Shown piece by piece: positions 1 through 7,500 of a stretch of 64,000 bases of DNA. Under the pieces are notes generated by a model. That model was not told the origin of the DNA and did no database searches. It saw nothing but the letters and a program-made list of their open reading frames with translations. Made by a program: the position numbers and the translations under genes. The stretch is from an uncultured Candidatus Peregrinibacteria bacterium (GTDB lineage Bacteria > Patescibacteriota > Gracilibacteria > Peribacterales > Peribacteraceae), in the NCBI GenBank assembly GCA_903825315.1, contig CAIKAD010000002.1:124001-188000 (forward strand), read 5' to 3'. Each line of letters opens with the position of its first letter. Position 1 is the stretch's first letter.

Positions 1-396
1 CTCTACGATCGCTGCACGTACCGGCTCTGGCTTGCCCTCGCCGGCGCCAGCGCGATTCTTTCTCCCACGGCATCCCTCGCGCAAGACGGCCCGATTGGCA
101 ATACGAATGATCTCGACCAGCTTCCCGGCGGGGGAGAAGGCGGATCGGAATCCCTCATGAGTCTCATCACCCAGGTTGTGAAGTTGGTGCTGGATTTCCT
201 GGCCATTGTCGCCGTGATTTTCATTGTTGTGGCAGGGATTCGCCTCATCGTTTCCCAGGGCGAGGAGGAGCAGAAAGAAAAGGCGAAGAAGTCCATCATC
301 TACGTCATTATCGGTCTCGTCGTGGTCATCCTCGCACGCATGATCGTCGGCATCATTGCCGGCACTGTGGTCAACACGGCAAACAATGCCCTCTGA
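1..396 (+). CDS. TrbC/VirB2-like pilin-type membrane protein (5' partial)
   Basis: The reading frame is open from base 1, so the start lies outside the window; the ORF track begins at an internal ATG. The visible 131 residues hold the end of a signal peptide (ending near SLAQD), a Gly-rich linker (LPGGGEGG), then two hydrophobic helices separated by a charged loop (SQGEEEQKEKAKKS). That two-helix hairpin with a charged cytoplasmic loop is the plan of VirB2/TrbC pilins. It is a close paralogue of the next gene, with a near-identical loop. Its role as a secretion or pilus subunit is inferred. Confidence 0.75.
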   Translation, partial: LYDRCTYRLWLALAGASAILSPTASLAQDGPIGNTNDLDQLPGGGEGGSESLMSLITQVVKLVLDFLAIVAVIFIVVAGIRLIVSQGEEEQKEKAKKSIIYVIIGLVVVILARMIVGIIAGTVVNTANNAL

Positions 397-418
397 TTTC
401 CTGCTCACCTGGTCTTCA

Positions 419-446
419 AGCGCGCCGCAAGGCGCGCTTTTTTTTG
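419..446 (+). terminator. Rho-independent terminator after first pilin-like gene
   Basis: A perfect GC-rich stem (AGCGCGCC / GGCGCGCT) with a GCAA tetraloop runs straight into eight Ts. It lies 22 bases after the stop codon of the first pilin-like gene and separates it from the second copy. Confidence 0.9.
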
Positions 447-500
447 GCTCTTACTCAAGGAGCTCGACCAGTCTTGCACTCGGGATACAGGAGGATGACA

Positions 501-908
501 ATGTCGGATGTTTCCTCTCCCCCTCCTCCTGTGCTCCAGCGCTTCCGTTTTCTCCTGGGAACTGCCATCTCTACTACCCTTGCCATCGTCCCCCATTCCT
601 TCGCACAGAACGGCATCAATACCGTGCCCGACATTGGCAATCTTCCCGGAGGCACTTCGGCCAATTCCGAGACCCTCATGAGCTTGATTGTGAGCATTGT
701 GGAACTCGTCCTCAATTTCATCGCTATCCTCGCCGTGATTTTTATTATCATTGCGGGCATCCGCCTCATCGTGTCGCAGGGCGAAGAGGAGCAGAAGGAA
801 AAGGCGAAGAAGACGATCATCTACGTTATCATTGGCCTCATCGTCATCATCCTCGCCCGCATGATCGTTGGTTTGACAGCGGGAACCATACTCAATACCG
901 TCAGCTGA
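501..908 (+). CDS. TrbC/VirB2-like pilin-type membrane protein
   Basis: A 135-residue protein with a signal peptide ending near HSFAQN, a short linker and two hydrophobic helices around the loop SQGEEEQKEKAKK, nearly the same as the upstream partial gene. The ORF track starts at a TTG at 444, but AGGAGG at 489-494 sits six bases before the ATG at 501, which is the preferred start; the ATG at 495 is too close to it. The tandem pair suggests duplicated pilus or secretion subunits. The matching machine genes (PrgI, VirB4) lie elsewhere in the window. Confidence 0.75.
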   Translation: MSDVSSPPPPVLQRFRFLLGTAISTTLAIVPHSFAQNGINTVPDIGNLPGGTSANSETLMSLIVSIVELVLNFIAILAVIFIIIAGIRLIVSQGEEEQKEKAKKTIIYVIIGLIVIILARMIVGLTAGTILNTVS

Positions 909-924
909 GGCTGCAAGGATCTTC

Positions 925-1461
925 CTAGGCTACTTCGGGGACATTGAGCATTGGCGCCTTTTCGGTGGCAACCTTTTCCGGTGCGGAAGCCGTGGGATCT
1001 CGAACGATAATGGAGTCCTTGCGGATCTCCACGACGAGAGCGAGAGGGAGAGGCCGCTGCCACCGTCCAAACTTTTTAGGCCAGAGCCACTCCAACATAA
1101 AGAACTCCGTCTCAAACTGCACATCCGCACATCGGCCGAGCTTCTGTCCACGTTCCGTAACAATACGCTGTGAAAGAACCGGGCGCCGTTCCTCCAGGAG
1201 GGCCTGGAGGCGTATGCGTTCGTCGAGAGGTGAGAGTGCTTCGTGGTTACGCACCGTGACGCGCATGCCCCAACGCTGAATATCCTCCGCAGCCAGGAAA
1301 AGCATTTCGGAACGGACATACCATCGTTTGACCTTCACAAAGAATCCTTCCACCTTGCCGGTATCGGGATGGATGAGAATGTGGGCAATGCGCCCCAGTT
1401 CTTCCACCCCGTCCTCATCTACAACGGGCAGCCCAATGGCTGTAGAGAATCGAACATGCAT
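925..1461 (-). CDS. PRC-barrel domain protein (two repeats)
   Basis: A 178-residue protein made of two PRC-barrel-like units: residues 1-80 (GLPVVDEDGVEELGRIAHILIHP, the typical 'switch to a named setting' strand pattern) and about 85-160 (RIVTERGQKLGRCADVQFE). The domain occurs in RimM and in the photosynthetic reaction centre H subunit and mediates protein or RNA contacts. No catalytic residues are evident and there is no signal peptide, so it is probably cytoplasmic. The gene is divergent from prs, with a gap of about 40 bases that must hold both promoters. The specific role is unknown. Confidence 0.7.
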   Translation of the reverse strand: MHVRFSTAIGLPVVDEDGVEELGRIAHILIHPDTGKVEGFFVKVKRWYVRSEMLFLAAEDIQRWGMRVTVRNHEALSPLDERIRLQALLEERRPVLSQRIVTERGQKLGRCADVQFETEFFMLEWLWPKKFGRWQRPLPLALVVEIRKDSIIVRDPTASAPEKVATEKAPMLNVPEVA

Positions 1462-1502
1462 CTGGTATCATTATAGTGCACTCTGCCTTCCCGGAAACCC
1501 CC

Positions 1503-2432
1503 ATGCATCTCTTCAGCGGATCCTCCCACCCCGCCCTCGCCGCCTCCCTCGCGGAGGAGCTGGGCATCCCTTTGGGAAACGTCACACTCAAATCCTTCAG
1601 CTCCGGGGAGCACTACGTCAAATACGAGGAATCCGTACGCGGAAAAGACGTTTTCCTGCTACAGACTGCCACCCTCCATCCCAACGAGGATGTCATACAA
1701 CTCTTCCTGATGTGCCAGGCGGCCAAACTCAGCTTTGCCCGGAGCGTCCACGTAATCCTCCCGCACTTCCCATACGCGCGCCAGGACCGCGTGACCGACC
1801 CCCGCGAGCCCATCTCCGCCAAGCTCATGGCGCACCTGCTGGAAGAATCGGGCGCTGACCACGTGATGACACTGGACCTCCATAGCGACCAGATCCAGGG
1901 CTTCTTCTCCATTCCGGCAGACTCTCTTACCGCCCGGCCCATCTTTACTGCATACTTCAAGGGAAAGAAGCTCAAGAACCCTGTTGTTGTGGCACCGGAC
2001 GTGGGAGGCGCCAAGCGTGCCAAGAAATTTGCAGACAAGCTGGAGGCTGATCTCGCCATTCTCCATAAGACCCGTCCTGCACACCAAACCGCAGAGATCC
2101 AGGAAATAGTGGGCAACATCGAGGGTAAAACCTGCATCCTCTTCGACGACATGATCGACACAGCAGGCACACTCCTCTCCGCCAAGAAAGCCTTACTCGA
2201 AAAAGGCGCCAATGAGGAAATGTACGCCGCTGCCACACATGCCGTCTTCTCCGGTCCGGCTATCCAGCGTCTAACGGAAGCAGCCTTTACGGAGGTCGTT
2301 GTCACGGACAGCATGCCGCTGGACCCCAAGGCATTCAATGGCCTGCGTATCCTCCCTGTCGCTCCGCTGCTCGCCAAGGTCGTGATGCATGTGGAAAAGG
2401 GAGAGAGTGTGACGGATATCTACAAGAAATAG
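1503..2432 (+). CDS. prs: Ribose-phosphate pyrophosphokinase
   Basis: Makes PRPP from ribose 5-phosphate and ATP for nucleotide synthesis. At 309 residues it matches the usual family length. Visible motifs are the catalytic flexible-loop region (FPYARQDR), the divalent-metal and ATP region DLHSDQIQGFF, and the PRPP-binding loop ILFDDMIDTAGTL (usually DTGGT, here DTAGT). The ORF track starts at a GTG at 1476; the ATG at 1503 gives the typical N-terminus MHLFSGSSHPALA and is preferred. A possible extended -10 (TGGTATCAT) lies at 1463-1471, close to the divergent PRC-barrel gene. Confidence 0.93.
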   Translation: MHLFSGSSHPALAASLAEELGIPLGNVTLKSFSSGEHYVKYEESVRGKDVFLLQTATLHPNEDVIQLFLMCQAAKLSFARSVHVILPHFPYARQDRVTDPREPISAKLMAHLLEESGADHVMTLDLHSDQIQGFFSIPADSLTARPIFTAYFKGKKLKNPVVVAPDVGGAKRAKKFADKLEADLAILHKTRPAHQTAEIQEIVGNIEGKTCILFDDMIDTAGTLLSAKKALLEKGANEEMYAAATHAVFSGPAIQRLTEAAFTEVVVTDSMPLDPKAFNGLRILPVAPLLAKVVMHVEKGESVTDIYKK

Positions 2433-2524
2433 TGGAGTGAGATACCAGAATTGAACTTCTTGTTGTGCACAATTGGCTTTTCTTCACGAATCAGTATTAT
2501 CGGTCTCTTTCCCCCCCATCACGT

Positions 2525-3220
2525 ATGCACAAGTTTCTGTACGTGTTTGCTGTTGTCGCCGTCGCGGGAACAACGGCAGTCGCAGCACTTGCCGAGGAAT
2601 CGTCGGGCAGCTCATCTTCTTCCAGCAGTGTCTCCTCCTCGGTTTCCAACATCTCGTCGTCTTCATCCTCGTTGAGCTTCTCCTCAGTAGCATCCTCGTC
2701 CGGAGGAGTCACAGAGCGCCCTATGCTCTCCGTATGCGCCAAGGTTCGCAACCCGCAATCCAAAAAAGCCTGCCTCCTAAAGCAGAAGATCCTCCTCCTA
2801 CAATGGCGGAAATCGCAAACACTGCGCACTTTGGAGCTGCGCAAGGAAAAAGCCCTGGAGCAGCGCGAAGAGCAGGCCAAAAAGTTGGAACGGACGAATG
2901 CGGCGGCGAAGAAGAAACTTGAGGAAAAGAAAGAAAATATGGAGCAGAAATTCGAAGCAAAGAAGCGCAATCTTGAAGAGCAGGAGCATAAGAGGAAGGA
3001 GCAAATGGAAGAGAAATGGGAGAGGCTCCAGAGCAGCAAATCCTCGCGCTCATCGAGCAGCGTCTCTTCCACGGGGAGTTCCGGTTCATCGAACAGCTCT
3101 GTGAGTTCTTCCATGAGCAGCACATCCTCTTCCAGCAGTTCCAGCCCGGTCACGAGCTCTTCCTCATCCTCCGAAGCATCGAGCAGCTCGTCCGTGAGTT
3201 CCGCCAGTTCACAGAGCTGA
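2525..3220 (+). CDS. Secreted serine-rich coiled-coil protein
   Basis: A 231-residue protein. The start chosen is the ATG giving MHKFLYVFAVVAVAGTTAVAALA, a clear signal peptide; the longer track ORF adds an unlikely leader. Then come a poly-serine stretch, a short segment with two cysteines (SVCAKVRNPQSKKACLL), a highly charged Lys/Glu coiled coil of about 90 residues, and a second long serine-rich tail. No enzyme motif is present. It may be a surface or wall-spanning spacer protein. Serine-rich linkers of this kind are compositionally biased, so homology searches will be noisy. Confidence 0.7.
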   Translation: MHKFLYVFAVVAVAGTTAVAALAEESSGSSSSSSSVSSSVSNISSSSSSLSFSSVASSSGGVTERPMLSVCAKVRNPQSKKACLLKQKILLLQWRKSQTLRTLELRKEKALEQREEQAKKLERTNAAAKKKLEEKKENMEQKFEAKKRNLEEQEHKRKEQMEEKWERLQSSKSSRSSSSVSSTGSSGSSNSSVSSSMSSTSSSSSSSPVTSSSSSSEASSSSSVSSASSQS

Positions 3221-3241
3221 GCACCCATCCATCGAAAGCCA

Positions 3242-3267
3242 AAGCGGGGCAAAAGCCCCGCTTTTTT
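3242..3267 (+). terminator. Rho-independent terminator after serine-rich gene
   Basis: The stem AAGCGGGGC / GCCCCGCTT with an AAAA loop is followed by a T run. It lies about 20 bases after the stop codon of the serine-rich gene. Confidence 0.9.
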
Positions 3268-3357
3268 AGTTTTGCAGCCGCTATTGACTCATTTCGCGGC
3301 TCCCCGTAGGCTTTTTCGGTTCTGGGATTTATACTCCCGACGGTCTTTCCACTACGC

Positions 3358-3428
3358 GGGCGATTAGCTCAGGGGTTACCCGCCCGAACGATCCGAAATC
3401 GTTCGGATCGGGCGGGGAGCGCGACACT
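3358..3428 (+). pseudogene. Broken tRNA-Ile 5' fragment interrupted by a palindrome
   Basis: The first 33 bases of the downstream tRNA-Ile occur here in two pieces: 3358-3378 (acceptor strand through the D-loop, ending GGGGTTA) and 3417-3428 (GAGCGCGACACT, D-stem 3' strand to the anticodon stem). A 38-base palindrome separates them in the D-arm. The copy stops in the anticodon stem and runs into the GIY-YIG gene, so no mature tRNA can form from it alone. It forms a direct repeat with the intact tRNA-Ile about 310 bases downstream. Confidence 0.85.
3379..3416 (+). repeat. CCGCCCG-type palindrome inserted in tRNA D-arm
   Basis: A 38-base inverted repeat with a perfect 9-bp outer stem (CCCGCCCGA / TCGGGCGGG). 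Inside, the modules AACG and ATCCG occur on the left arm in one order, and their complements on the right arm are arranged so that either module, but not both, can pair. The same family brackets the nested tRNA-Leu and recurs near 52215. Confidence 0.8.
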
Positions 3429-3431
3429 TCT

Positions 3432-3701
3432 ATGACTATGTTCGTTTACATCATCAAGAGTCTTGCAGATGGATCTGAGTACGTTGGGATGTCAGAGAAA
3501 CCAGAAGAAAGACTCGCGGCACATAACAAGGGGAATGTTCATTCCACCCGGAAAAAGCGACCTTGGGTGCATATCTACTTTGAAAACTGTTTGGATAGAG
3601 TTGCCGCGAGAGCGAGAGAAAAGTATCTTAAATCCGCTGCTGGACGCAGATTCCGAAATTCACTTCGGGCGATTAGCTCAGGGGTTAGAGCGCGACACTG
3701 A
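3432..3701 (+). CDS. Small GIY-YIG nuclease-like protein
   Basis: An 89-residue single-domain protein with the GIY-YIG core split as FVYIIKSL...YVGMSEKPEERLAAHNKG, a catalytic-region Arg (EERLAAH) and an RAREKYLKS segment containing the family Glu. It resembles the stand-alone UvrC N-terminal/YhbQ class. It starts four bases after the broken tRNA-Ile fragment, and its last 11 codons are read through the 5' half of the intact tRNA-Ile; its TGA stop lies at the anticodon loop. Being framed by tRNA pieces suggests a mobile or homing-type gene. ATG 3438 is an alternative start. Confidence 0.75.
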   Translation: MTMFVYIIKSLADGSEYVGMSEKPEERLAAHNKGNVHSTRKKRPWVHIYFENCLDRVAARAREKYLKSAAGRRFRNSLRAISSGVRARH

Positions 3702-3742
3702 TAATGTCGAGGTCGATGGTTCAAATCCATCATCGCCCACCA
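3667..3742 (+). tRNA. tRNA-Ile (GAT)
   Basis: A complete 76-base cloverleaf: acceptor GGGCGAT / ATCGCCC, D-arm GCTCAGGGGTTAGAGC, anticodon loop CTGATAA (anticodon GAT), T-loop TTCAAAT and an encoded CCA. Its 5' half overlaps the end of the GIY-YIG reading frame. Confidence 0.95.
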
Positions 3743-3896
3743 TTCTTGTTCTTCGGGATGCATACATTCTCAATATCGCGGTTGAATGCAAAATAGTTAC
3801 TCTCATATACAACTTCCAAATCTTCGAGCTCTCCAGCAATATCGTGAGTTAGGTATATTTGACTAATGTTCACTGTAAAGGTTATATAGTATTAAG

Positions 3897-4036
3897 TGTT
3901 CTTTGAGAGCATCGTCAAGGTTTAGGTATGAGACAAGCGTTTTGCGCATGCGTGTGCGTAAGGCGCTTGTCTCGTCCGAGACAACCCGAAGCCAGCGGCA
4001 AACTGGTTTTCCTCTAGCTCTCGAAAGGAGAGTGTC
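3897..4036 (+). promoter_or_regulatory. Conserved 5' leader of cassette 1
   Basis: About 140 bases upstream of the 225-aa gene that recur almost unchanged before the paralogue at 5064. The leader opens TGTTCTTTGAGAGCATCG, then forms a long hairpin (GAGACAAGCG ... CGCTTGTCTC), a small hairpin (CCAG / CTGG) and a Shine-Dalgarno (AAAGGAG) that in this copy can pair inside CTCTC-GAAAG-GAGAG. Non-coding conservation over this length suggests a structured RNA or a shared control element. No known riboswitch was recognised. Confidence 0.65.
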
Positions 4037-4714
4037 ATGGGTATCAGCCTCAAGCGGCTGGAACAGAAGAAGTTGCAAGTGGGCATCAGCAAGCTCGCAG
4101 GTGCCGGCATTGACGTGGAGCGGTGGCTCGCCATGTGCGATGCGGGAGCGTCAGAGATGGCGCGTCTTGCAAAGGTTTGGCCCGTCTTCCGTCCGTCGTT
4201 CAGCTACATCGCCGCTACCATTCTCGGCCTCAGCGAGGAGAGCCGCGATCCGCTGCCTGAGCCCGCCCCTGGAGAGGTGGTGATTCGCGTCGGCGCATGG
4301 TCATTGCAAGACCTGTGCGCGTGCGAGACCGTTAGGGACAGCAACCTCATGTGTGTTCAGGACTGGTACTACAAGTACCCCTGGAGTCGTGCAAAGCTCG
4401 TCCCCGGCGTCTACCGTGTACGCATGCCGGTGCCGGAAAGCAACTGCAAGAACTTCGCCGGGCAGAAGAAACTCCTGCTCCCCGGCGAGGAAGTCACACC
4501 GGTCGCGCTCGCGGCCACCGTGCTTCTCTGCCACCTAAAGCAGACAGGGAAGGACTTGCTGGAGAACGACTGGACGCACTGTGCCGAAGCACTCCCCGAC
4601 GGATACCGCGTTGCACTCGACCTCCACGACGGTCCCGTGTTCGTACTCAGCCTCGAGGACGGTAACAACAGCGGGAATGATTACGTCTGGATGTCCGCCG
4701 CTCGGAAATGCTGA
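4037..4714 (+). CDS. Cassette protein 1, unknown function
   Basis: A 225-residue protein with no recognised family, no signal peptide and no membrane segment. It shares with its tandem paralogue a start (ISLKRLEQKK), a central core (DWYYKYPWSRAKLVPGVYRV, SNCKNFAGQK, LLLPGEEVTPVALAATVLL) and the end MSAARKC. The segment just before that end is the most variable part. Compared with the second copy it carries about 38 extra residues after the N-terminus (GAGIDVERWLAMC region). Start supported by AAAGGAG nine bases upstream. Flanked by the conserved leader and a terminator, it behaves as a stand-alone cassette. Confidence 0.75.
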   Translation: MGISLKRLEQKKLQVGISKLAGAGIDVERWLAMCDAGASEMARLAKVWPVFRPSFSYIAATILGLSEESRDPLPEPAPGEVVIRVGAWSLQDLCACETVRDSNLMCVQDWYYKYPWSRAKLVPGVYRVRMPVPESNCKNFAGQKKLLLPGEEVTPVALAATVLLCHLKQTGKDLLENDWTHCAEALPDGYRVALDLHDGPVFVLSLEDGNNSGNDYVWMSAARKC

Positions 4715-4795
4715 ACCTTGCCTGCCCGTCCGTTGCTCCGCGCATGCGAAGCGAAGGCGGGTGATCGAGAGGCCTTTGTGCTTCTTGAGCACTTG

Positions 4796-4827
4796 AACCT
4801 CCGCGATTATTTCGTGGGGGTTTTTTT
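4796..4827 (+). terminator. Terminator of cassette 1
   Basis: The stem AACCTCCGCGA / TCGTGGGGGTT (two G-T pairs) with a TTATT loop is followed by seven Ts. It is the same hairpin as at the end of cassette 2. Confidence 0.85.
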
Positions 4828-4923
4828 ATATGCTGTCATCGCTACGCGGGGTAATTGTAATGAGCCTGGTACCCGTTTCCGCTCCGTTGACTGATATTGT
4901 CATTTGTTATATTTTTATGAATG

Positions 4924-5063
4924 TGTTCTTTGAGAGCATCGTCAAGGTTTAGGTATGAGACAAGCGTTTTGCGCATGTATGTGCTCAGGACGCTTGTCTC
5001 GTCCGAGACAACCCGAAGCCAGCGGCAAACTGGTTATCCTCTAGTTCCCGAAAGGAGTGTGCC
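4924..5063 (+). promoter_or_regulatory. Conserved 5' leader of cassette 2
   Basis: Second copy of the leader described for cassette 1, with the same opening, the same GAGACAAGCG hairpin and the same CCAG/CTGG hairpin. Differences are concentrated in the hairpin loop. The 350-base gap between the two cassette genes is filled by terminator 1, about 95 bases of spacer and this leader. Confidence 0.65.
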
Positions 5064-5627
5064 ATGAGTATCAGCCTCAGGCGGCTGGACCAGAAGAAGT
5101 CGCAGGCAAGTTTCTACAGCTACGACGCCGTCGCCATTCTCTTCTTCGGCGAGGTGAGCCCCGATCCGCTGCCAGCTCCCTCCCCCGGCGAGGTGGTGAT
5201 ACGCGTTGGCGCGTGGTCGCTTGCCGACCTGCGCGCGTGCGAGACCGTCGTGATGTACAACTTCATGCGTGTTCAGGACTGGTACTACAAGTACCCCTGG
5301 AGTCGTGCAAAGCTCGTTCCCGGAGTCTACCGTGTACGCTTGCCGGTGCCGGAGAGCAACTGCAAGAACTTCGCCGGGCAGAAGAATCTCCTGCTCCCCG
5401 GAGAGGAAGTCACGCCGGTCGCGCTCGCAGCCACCGTGCTCCTCTGCCACCTGAAGCAGGCAGCAGGTAAGGACTTGCTGGAGTCAAACTGGACGCGCTG
5501 CGCCGAAGTACTCCCCGACGGGCTCCGAGTTGCACTCGACATCTACGAGGGTCGCGTAAGCGTCGGTAGGCTCCATGATGGCCTCCCTCGTGAGTTCGTG
5601 AGGATGTCCGCCGCTCGGAAATGCTGA
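5064..5627 (+). CDS. Cassette protein 2, unknown function
   Basis: A 187-residue paralogue of the upstream cassette protein. The central core is nearly identical (DWYYKYPWSRAKLVPGVYRV and LLLPGEEVTPVALAATVLLC), and the end MSAARKC is the same, but the stretch between RVALD and MSAARKC differs at most codons. That pattern of a conserved frame with a variable C-terminal window resembles targets of localised diversification, though no reverse transcriptase is in the window. ATG preceded by AAAGGAG. Function unknown. Confidence 0.75.
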   Translation: MSISLRRLDQKKSQASFYSYDAVAILFFGEVSPDPLPAPSPGEVVIRVGAWSLADLRACETVVMYNFMRVQDWYYKYPWSRAKLVPGVYRVRLPVPESNCKNFAGQKNLLLPGEEVTPVALAATVLLCHLKQAAGKDLLESNWTRCAEVLPDGLRVALDIYEGRVSVGRLHDGLPREFVRMSAARKC

Positions 5628-5707
5628 ACCTTGCCTGCCCGTCCATAGCTCTGCGCATGCGGAGTGAAGGCGGGTGATCTTGAGGGTTTGTCCCTCTCGA
5701 CGCCTTG

Positions 5708-5738
5708 AACCTCCGCGATTATTTCGTGGGGGTTTTTT
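5708..5738 (+). terminator. Terminator of cassette 2
   Basis: Same hairpin as terminator 1 (AACCTCCGCGA / TCGTGGGGGTT) followed by six Ts. It ends the accessory region just before the convergent membrane-protein gene. Confidence 0.85.
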
Positions 5739-5790
5739 ACATATAGTCAATTCATCGTGAACAATCTGCGAATTGAAGACCCTCTCTTGA

Positions 5791-7359
5791 TTACTTTCCC
5801 CTCGCCCACTCCACAAACCGGTCAAACGGAAGGGAGAACGGCAACCGCTTGCCGTCTTTACTGATGTCACGTACTTCGCCATTCTGGGGATCGTAGGTAC
5901 AATCGAATGTTGCATCCCGCTTGGGCCCGCTAAAGACAATATTGCGGACATCTGCGGTTCCGTCCTCGGATGCCCTGATAGTTGTTTGGACCGTAAACAA
6001 CGCATGCGCGTCACGGAAAGCGGCATAGGTACGTGCGGTGATTTCGTCCGCGGAAAGACGTGCAATGGAAGAAGATGCCGCCTCTTCCGAGGAAACAACC
6101 TGATCTTTTACTGTAGGCGGTTCCACGTCCGCACGATTCGTTATGCTGCGCAGGAGCACCGTCTGGTCATCCGAAAGCATGTCGATAAAGGGTTCTGCAA
6201 GCGTTTTGAAGGCAGACGCATAACGTGAAAGTCGTTCGAGATGCCCGCTTTTCTGGAAACGGCTGAGAGACGGCTTTATGCCCTTGAGCAATACCTCGAG
6301 AGTTGCCACGGGATCTTCCTGCGCAGCGAGCAGGCCCGCCGCCGCATTCTGCCATCGTTCGGTAAGACCGTCGGACGTTGCCTCGTAAAGCGTATCGGAC
6401 GCGGGAACCGAAAGAAGCTGCAATACCGTCGTACCGCTTTCGGCATCTTGGGCAGTCCAGGAAATCTCACGAAACTTCGGATGAATAGATGTGAGCAGCC
6501 GGATATCCGGATCCTGTCGGAAAGCCGGAAAGAGAGAGAGGACCGCAATGCGTTCACTACCAGCCAGTGTAAGGAGCTCCACAATGTCACCGGGCGAATC
6601 CTGCACTGCCTGCAGCACGCCATCTTTCCTCATAAAACGATCCAGACCATCCCAATCTTTGCGCGCCACAAGAGAACGGAGAAAGCCGACAATACGCATG
6701 CGTTCCATGCGGTCCCGCGTATGGGGCAGGAGCCAAACAGGCGGATAAAGCGAAGGCTCATCGGCGCGTTCAGGCGGCAGGAAGGATGCATGGAGACCGG
6801 AGAGCAACGGCAGTTGTTTCTGCAGAAATGATGCGGGAAGTTGCCGTACTTCCTGCGCCTCCATCCACCTATCCGGATCCGCTTCGATCGCGGGAATGCT
6901 GCCTTCCGGAGCCTCCCACTGCGAACCGACGGGAACCACCACCTTCCCGCTTCCGGAAGAGACAAGGAGAGGACTCGTGAGAGAAACCACAGTAAGTTTG
7001 TCATGCGCCCAAGAGACGTACCATCCGCCGGCAATGCCGGTGAGGAGGAAGGGGCCGGCCTTAAGCCGCATCACACCATCGGCTTTGAAGAGTGCACTCC
7101 CATTTTGCAATTCCGGAAGTTCCCCCGGAACCAGGGCTGCATCGTCCCCATTGAGACGGGCCGAGAATCCAGCAGAAAGCCTCACCTGTTCCCCTGTGGC
7201 TTGCGACACGATGTCCTCCTGCGAAATAGTATTGAGTGCTCCGGAAAAGAGCGCCGATCGCACCCCTATAACAGAAATAAGGAGCAGGAAGAATGCCAGC
7301 GGAACGGCAACAAAGTGCCGGTGTCTGGAACGTGCCAACGCGAGAGCATTGAAGTCCAT
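5791..7359 (-). CDS. FecR-like membrane-anchored protein
   Basis: A 522-residue protein. The track ORF extends 169 codons upstream across ruvC, but ATG 7359 follows AGAGGA and gives a short basic N-terminus and one membrane helix (FVAVPLAFFLLLISVIGV). Residues about 50-140 (SQATGEQVRLSAG ... VVPVGSQWEAPEGS) resemble the beta-rich FecR/iron-dicitrate sensor fold, with strands ending in VSSGSGKVVV. The rest is a long helical extracytoplasmic region without known motifs. It may sense or scaffold at the envelope; the FecR assignment is tentative. Divergent from ruvC. Confidence 0.7.
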   Translation of the reverse strand: MDFNALALARSRHRHFVAVPLAFFLLLISVIGVRSALFSGALNTISQEDIVSQATGEQVRLSAGFSARLNGDDAALVPGELPELQNGSALFKADGVMRLKAGPFLLTGIAGGWYVSWAHDKLTVVSLTSPLLVSSGSGKVVVPVGSQWEAPEGSIPAIEADPDRWMEAQEVRQLPASFLQKQLPLLSGLHASFLPPERADEPSLYPPVWLLPHTRDRMERMRIVGFLRSLVARKDWDGLDRFMRKDGVLQAVQDSPGDIVELLTLAGSERIAVLSLFPAFRQDPDIRLLTSIHPKFREISWTAQDAESGTTVLQLLSVPASDTLYEATSDGLTERWQNAAAGLLAAQEDPVATLEVLLKGIKPSLSRFQKSGHLERLSRYASAFKTLAEPFIDMLSDDQTVLLRSITNRADVEPPTVKDQVVSSEEAASSSIARLSADEITARTYAAFRDAHALFTVQTTIRASEDGTADVRNIVFSGPKRDATFDCTYDPQNGEVRDISKDGKRLPFSLPFDRFVEWARGK

Positions 7360-7500
7360 TTTTCCTCTAATTATAGCAGAAATCTCCATTTTCCTCCAGA
7401 GTTGTTTTCCTCTCCCCCAAGAGCACAGTAGAACAGGAAAGAGTATGCTGAGACACAGATATCTCTCTTCGGATTCTTCGGTTTCCTCGGATTCCTCCTT

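Noticed and set aside
2465-2524. N-terminal extension of the serine-rich protein
   Set aside because: It precedes a clean signal peptide beginning at ATG 2525 and has no Shine-Dalgarno support.
2497-3252. Long minus-strand ORF opposite the serine-rich gene
   Set aside because: It is the mirror of the biased Ser/Lys/Glu codons of the plus-strand gene, which has a signal peptide and a terminator.
3897-5738. Diversity-generating retroelement called outright
   Set aside because: No reverse transcriptase or template repeat is visible; only two copies with a variable window were seen, so it is kept as a hypothesis.
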